A DNA stretch of 20,248 nt, taken from NCBI RefSeq assembly GCF_000003605.2, contig NW_003126935.1, positions 13,299 through 33,546 on the forward strand, given 5' to 3'. Below, in pieces: positions 18,240-20,248 of the stretch; within the stretch, counting starts at the first letter, position 1, and each line of letters opens with the position of its first letter. A program made the position numbers and the translations under genes. Under the pieces are notes generated by a model. It searched no databases and was not told where the DNA came from. It saw nothing but the letters and a program-made list of their open reading frames with translations. The stretch comes from Saccoglossus kowalevskii (taxonomy: Eukaryota > Hemichordata > Enteropneusta > Harrimaniidae).

Positions 18240-19400
18240 GTCATATTAAAGTGAAGGGGTTGTAGCGAGCGTGTCCTTGAAACTTGAGTCCAAAGTGGCG
18301 TATACAAAATATTGTTTATTTACATCAAATTCAAACATGTGTTGCGTGGCGACCCCTCCAGTTTAAGACATAGCAAAGAAAAACATAGATCACAAGTGAA
18401 AGCATGTCCAAGTTATCACATTTTAAACAAACAAGATGGCTGCCAGTCGGCCATATTTGATCAAATTGCAAATTGAATTGACATGTACATGTATCCATTT
18501 ATGACATGCTAAATATCAATGAAAATTATACATGGGTGACAGAGATATAGTAACATGGCCAAAAATAAAAACAGCTGTTATTCGGCCATCTTTGGTCTGA
18601 TTATGAAACAAAGTGACATGTATGATGTATGTGACAAATACGAATAAAAATGATACATAAATCTTGGAAATATAGTAGTAAGGCAAAAAAGTCAGATGGC
18701 TGTCAATCGGCCATCTTTGATCCGATTTTGAAACAAACTGTCATGGACATTTATCCTAACATGTATAAAATATGCAAATTTTGAATGAAAACTGACAAAG
18801 CATGTCCAAGATACCACATTTAAAAAAAAAACAAGATGCCTGCCAGTCGGCCATCTTTTATCCAATTGCAAAAAAAATTTGTCATGGACATGTATCCTAA
18901 CATGTATAATCTATGTACCAAGTTTGAATGAAAACTGACAAAGCATGTCCAAAATAACAGATTTTCAAAAAACAAGATGGCTACCAGTCGGCCATATCGA
19001 ATCACTAAACTACTGCTAGTGCATATGTTCCACATAAAGTACTAGGCACATGCAAAGAATGAACGAAAATTGGTCCAAAAGATTCTGAAATATGACTCTG
19101 CACGGATGCTTGCACAGACAGACTGAGGACATGTATCCTAACATGTATAATCTATGTACCAAATTTGAATGAAAACTGACAAAGCATGTCCAAAATACAA
19201 CATTTTCAAAAAACAAGATGGCTGCCAGTCGACCATATTGAATCAAATCGCTAAACCACTGCATGTGCATATGTCCCACATAAAGTACTAGGAATCGGTC
19301 CGACGGATTCTGAAATATGACTCCGGACAGACGTACGGACGCACGGACAGAGACCAAATTACAAGTCCCTGTTTTCGGACTTCGTCTGAACGGGGACTAA
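18240..19400 (+). repeat. Array of a repeat of about 140 bp ('aagatggctgccagtcggccat')
   Basis: Six core copies start at about 18431, 18571, 18691, 18830, 18972 and 19212. Each reads (A)CAAGATGGCTGCCAGTCGGCCAT, then TTTGAT..AATTG/TTTTGAAA, followed in the later copies by CATGGACATGTATCCTAACATGTATAATCTATGTACCAA and GAATGAAAACTGACAAAGCATGTCCAA. Copies five and six carry an extra tail (CACATAAAGTACTAGG...GATTCTGAAATATGACTC), and the last ends in a (GGAC/GCAC)GGACAGA run and 'ACAAGTCCCTGTTTTCGGACTTCGTCTGAACGGGGACT'. The minus ORFs 18820-19035 and 19016-19357 are read-through of the repeat. Confidence 0.75.
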
Positions 19401-20178
19401 TAAACTAATAATGAAAACAATATTTAAATTGAAATAATTCTTTATTTTTATTGTATCATATTTGCAAGCAAATACATTTTACACGAACACATAGCAGTGT
19501 ATAACAACAAATACTGGAAGCATTAATAAACAGCATGAATTTCTCATAATTTCTTTTGTACACATGTTGTATACATCGATATAAGAGACACATATTGAAC
19601 AGGACATGAAGCAGAAACAATTGCTTTTTAAAATTCCCTGATATTTAATCCCACTATAATTCTGATATTCAATCAAATAAGCTGAGTTTGAAAATGAACG
19701 ATTTTCCAGCAAACATTGAGTTCTAACACAACTTTTACATTTCTACTTATGAGAATCAGCAAAAATAAATTCAACCTCAATGAATAATTAATGCAATCAA
19801 AGAAAACATCAATGATGTAAGCATTAATTACATATTAACTCAATTAAAAAAATGTAAAAAATAAATAGTATGACAAAAATTGCATTGTAATTCATGTAAA
19901 AAGCATTGTAAACCAAGAAAAAATAAACATTTTAAGATAAAAACTAAATTTTGATTGATCAGTATTGAAAATACAAGAATTGTTAACCAAACTGCTGGTG
20001 TGAAATCCAATAGATTAATAGATTCTATTAATGATTGACCAAAATAAATAATTTGTAATAAATGTATATTGTGTGCATTTATTCAAATGATGAATGAAAA
20101 GTAAATGCTGATGCACTCCTCCATGTTTTCAAATGACTCCTACCCCTAAAGTACAACAGGTTATTCCAAAAACTGGGA
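19401..20178. other. AT-rich stretch without gene
   Basis: Very AT-rich, with only motif-less short ORFs. No coding, RNA or clear repeat feature is supported. Confidence 0.4.
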
Positions 20179-20248
20179 ATTCAGATTATTGAGGTTAGAC
20201 TGTACATACAGTACAATTTAAGCTCAGCCTAGGGGGTTCAGATTATTG
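20179..20248. repeat. Abutting transposon-end-like sequences at window edge
   Basis: TTCAGATTATTG occurs at 20180-20191 and again at 20237-20248. Between them ACTGTA-CA-TACAGT (20199-20212) forms an inverted repeat. The arrangement, ends with CAGT next to TA, resembles pogo/Tigger-type DNA transposon termini meeting at a TA target. The second copy is cut by the window edge. Confidence 0.3.

Noticed and set aside
18820-19357. Minus-strand ORFs of 71 and 113 residues with repeated 'FVSFHSNLVHRLYMLGYMS'
   Set aside because: The repeated peptide is simply the translated 140-bp repeat; no evidence of coding selection.

Overview
This is AT-rich metazoan DNA, most likely from a marine invertebrate. 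The reasons are the mix of jockey/CR1/L2-like LINEs, a Penelope-like element, TG/CA-ended LTRs and arrays of the 'aagatggctgccagtcggccat' type; the phylum cannot be fixed by eye. There are no bacterial operons, and no tRNA or rRNA was recognised. It reads as a transposon graveyard in which at most one or two host-type exons survive.

Layout: 1-717 is a minus-strand exon of an uncharacterised family, running off the left edge. 1275-2852 is a putative long solo LTR. 2857-4152 holds diverged direct repeats with X-box-like motifs. 4700-6720 is a minus-strand LINE, 5'-truncated and lacking its catalytic YADD box, split by a 537-bp solo LTR (5220-5756) with an exact 5-bp target-site duplication. That LTR carries three heat-shock-element-like sites upstream of a TATA box. 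6721-8065 is featureless, and 8066-8305 holds an exon-like ORF. 8813-9455, 11425-12082 (inverted) and 12294-12761 (truncated) are three copies of one LTR-like element; the second sits inside the endonuclease region of another LINE (about 11069-12293). 12775-13041 is an ORF of unknown origin. 13716-15516 is a decayed Penelope-like element, 15985-16260 another LINE remnant, 17745-18135 a degenerate minisatellite of about 51 bp, and 18240-19400 an array of a repeat of about 140 bp. The last 90 bases look like abutting transposon ends.

The elements do not form a pathway. What they offer is a nested insertion history: LINE first, then LTR. The most interesting item is the LTR at 5220-5756, whose promoter looks built for heat-shock-factor control. 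Second are the inverted LTR copies around 11.4-12.8 kb, which could fold into double-stranded RNA.
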